Source of the DNA: Oscillospiraceae bacterium | Lineage (GTDB): Bacteria; Bacillota; Clostridia; Oscillospirales; Acutalibacteraceae | NCBI GenBank assembly: GCA_902761265.1 | Contig: CACWJV010000229.1 | Coordinates: 1 to 5,561 of the forward strand | Direction of reading: 5' to 3' | DNA: 5,561 nucleotides | In this document: positions 5,322 through 5,561 of the stretch, in pieces | How positions within the stretch are numbered: the stretch's first letter is position 1 | Layout: every line of letters begins with the position of its first letter | Position numbers and translations under genes: made by a program | The notes under the pieces: generated by a model | The model's input: the letters and a program-made list of their open reading frames with translations, nothing else | The model's database searches: none | Told to the model about the DNA's origin: nothing

Positions 5322-5561
5322 TTATTCCACACCTCTGTAATATAATCCGCGGGTAAATTTGCCTTTGGCCGGCTTGCCCTTGCGATAGGCGTCGAGCACG
5401 GCGTCGACCATTTGCCGCGGTTCATCCGAAAAGAAAAACAAAAGAAAGTCCATCTCCCCGAGTTCGCCCATCCGGTCGCCGAGATAGATCGGGTGCGCGT
5501 TGAGCACTTCGGCCGAGCCGAACCGGCAGCGCACCGGGAAGCGGATGCCCTTGCGGTCGGT
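5322..5561 (-). CDS. Probable U32-family peptidase, C-terminal fragment
   Basis: The last 79 codons of a gene that enters from the right edge are present. Read from the window edge the protein begins with DRKGIRFPVRCRFGSAEVLN, which resembles the post-catalytic region of U32 peptidases (D-R-G-FP, then a Cys and an L-N stretch). It ends with FTRGLYYRGVE, resembling the G-x-Y-x-R-G-V tail of clostridial U32 proteins. Between them lies an acidic/aromatic helix-like region (GEMDFLLFFFSDEPRQMVDA). U32 family members include collagenase-like proteases and RNA-modification partners (RlhA, TrhP types), so the actual role is open. The catalytic part lies outside the window. It is followed 12 nt later by the deaminase gene, in the same orientation. 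Confidence 0.72.
   Translation of the reverse strand, partial: TDRKGIRFPVRCRFGSAEVLNAHPIYLGDRMGELGEMDFLLFFFSDEPRQMVDAVLDAYRKGKPAKGKFTRGLYYRGVE

Overview
The window looks like the chromosome of a GC-rich anaerobic Firmicute, most likely a gut clostridium of the Oscillospirales type. This rests on strong AAGGAGG-type ribosome binding sites, GC-rich codon use with AT-rich promoters, and the paired Fe-S scaffold and GGGtGRT genes, which I associate with anaerobic Clostridia. The assignment is inference; no rRNA or marker gene is present.

Layout, left to right. Positions 1-561 (minus) hold the N-terminal 187 codons of an endonuclease/exonuclease/phosphatase-family hydrolase, with its promoter at about 595-623. 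A gene-free stretch (562-822) carries two 7-nt tandem repeat arrays flanking a strong minus-strand terminator. A minus-strand cluster follows, in transcription order: a secreted fibronectin type III protein (3830-2505), a NifU-like Fe-S scaffold (2527-1835) and a GGGtGRT-family protein (1821-823). The first two overlap by 23 nt and the last two are 13 nt apart. An AT-rich divergent region (3831-3971) contains an 8-bp dyad, a plus-strand promoter and a leader hairpin. The MgtC/SapB membrane protein (3972-4694, plus) follows and ends at a perfect 12-bp terminator hairpin. A dCMP/cytidine deaminase-like gene (5309-4812, minus) converges on it. The deaminase lies 12 nt downstream of the C-terminal end of a probable U32-family peptidase (5561-5322, minus), which runs off the window.

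How the genes work together. The scaffold and GGGtGRT protein probably form one functional unit: Fe-S cluster delivery to, or use by, a protein of unknown function. The FN3 protein is exported and may simply share the transcript. The deaminase belongs to pyrimidine nucleotide metabolism. The other genes look like unrelated housekeeping or accessory functions.

The most unusual signal is not a gene. Both terminator-containing intergenic regions carry short arrays of a degenerate heptamer, AGKGNNN (AGTGCTT/AGTGGTT and AGGGCCA/AGGGACA types). They start within a few bases of stop codons, and the AG-strand is always the coding strand of the adjacent upstream gene. I found no array inside coding sequence or at the divergent promoter region.
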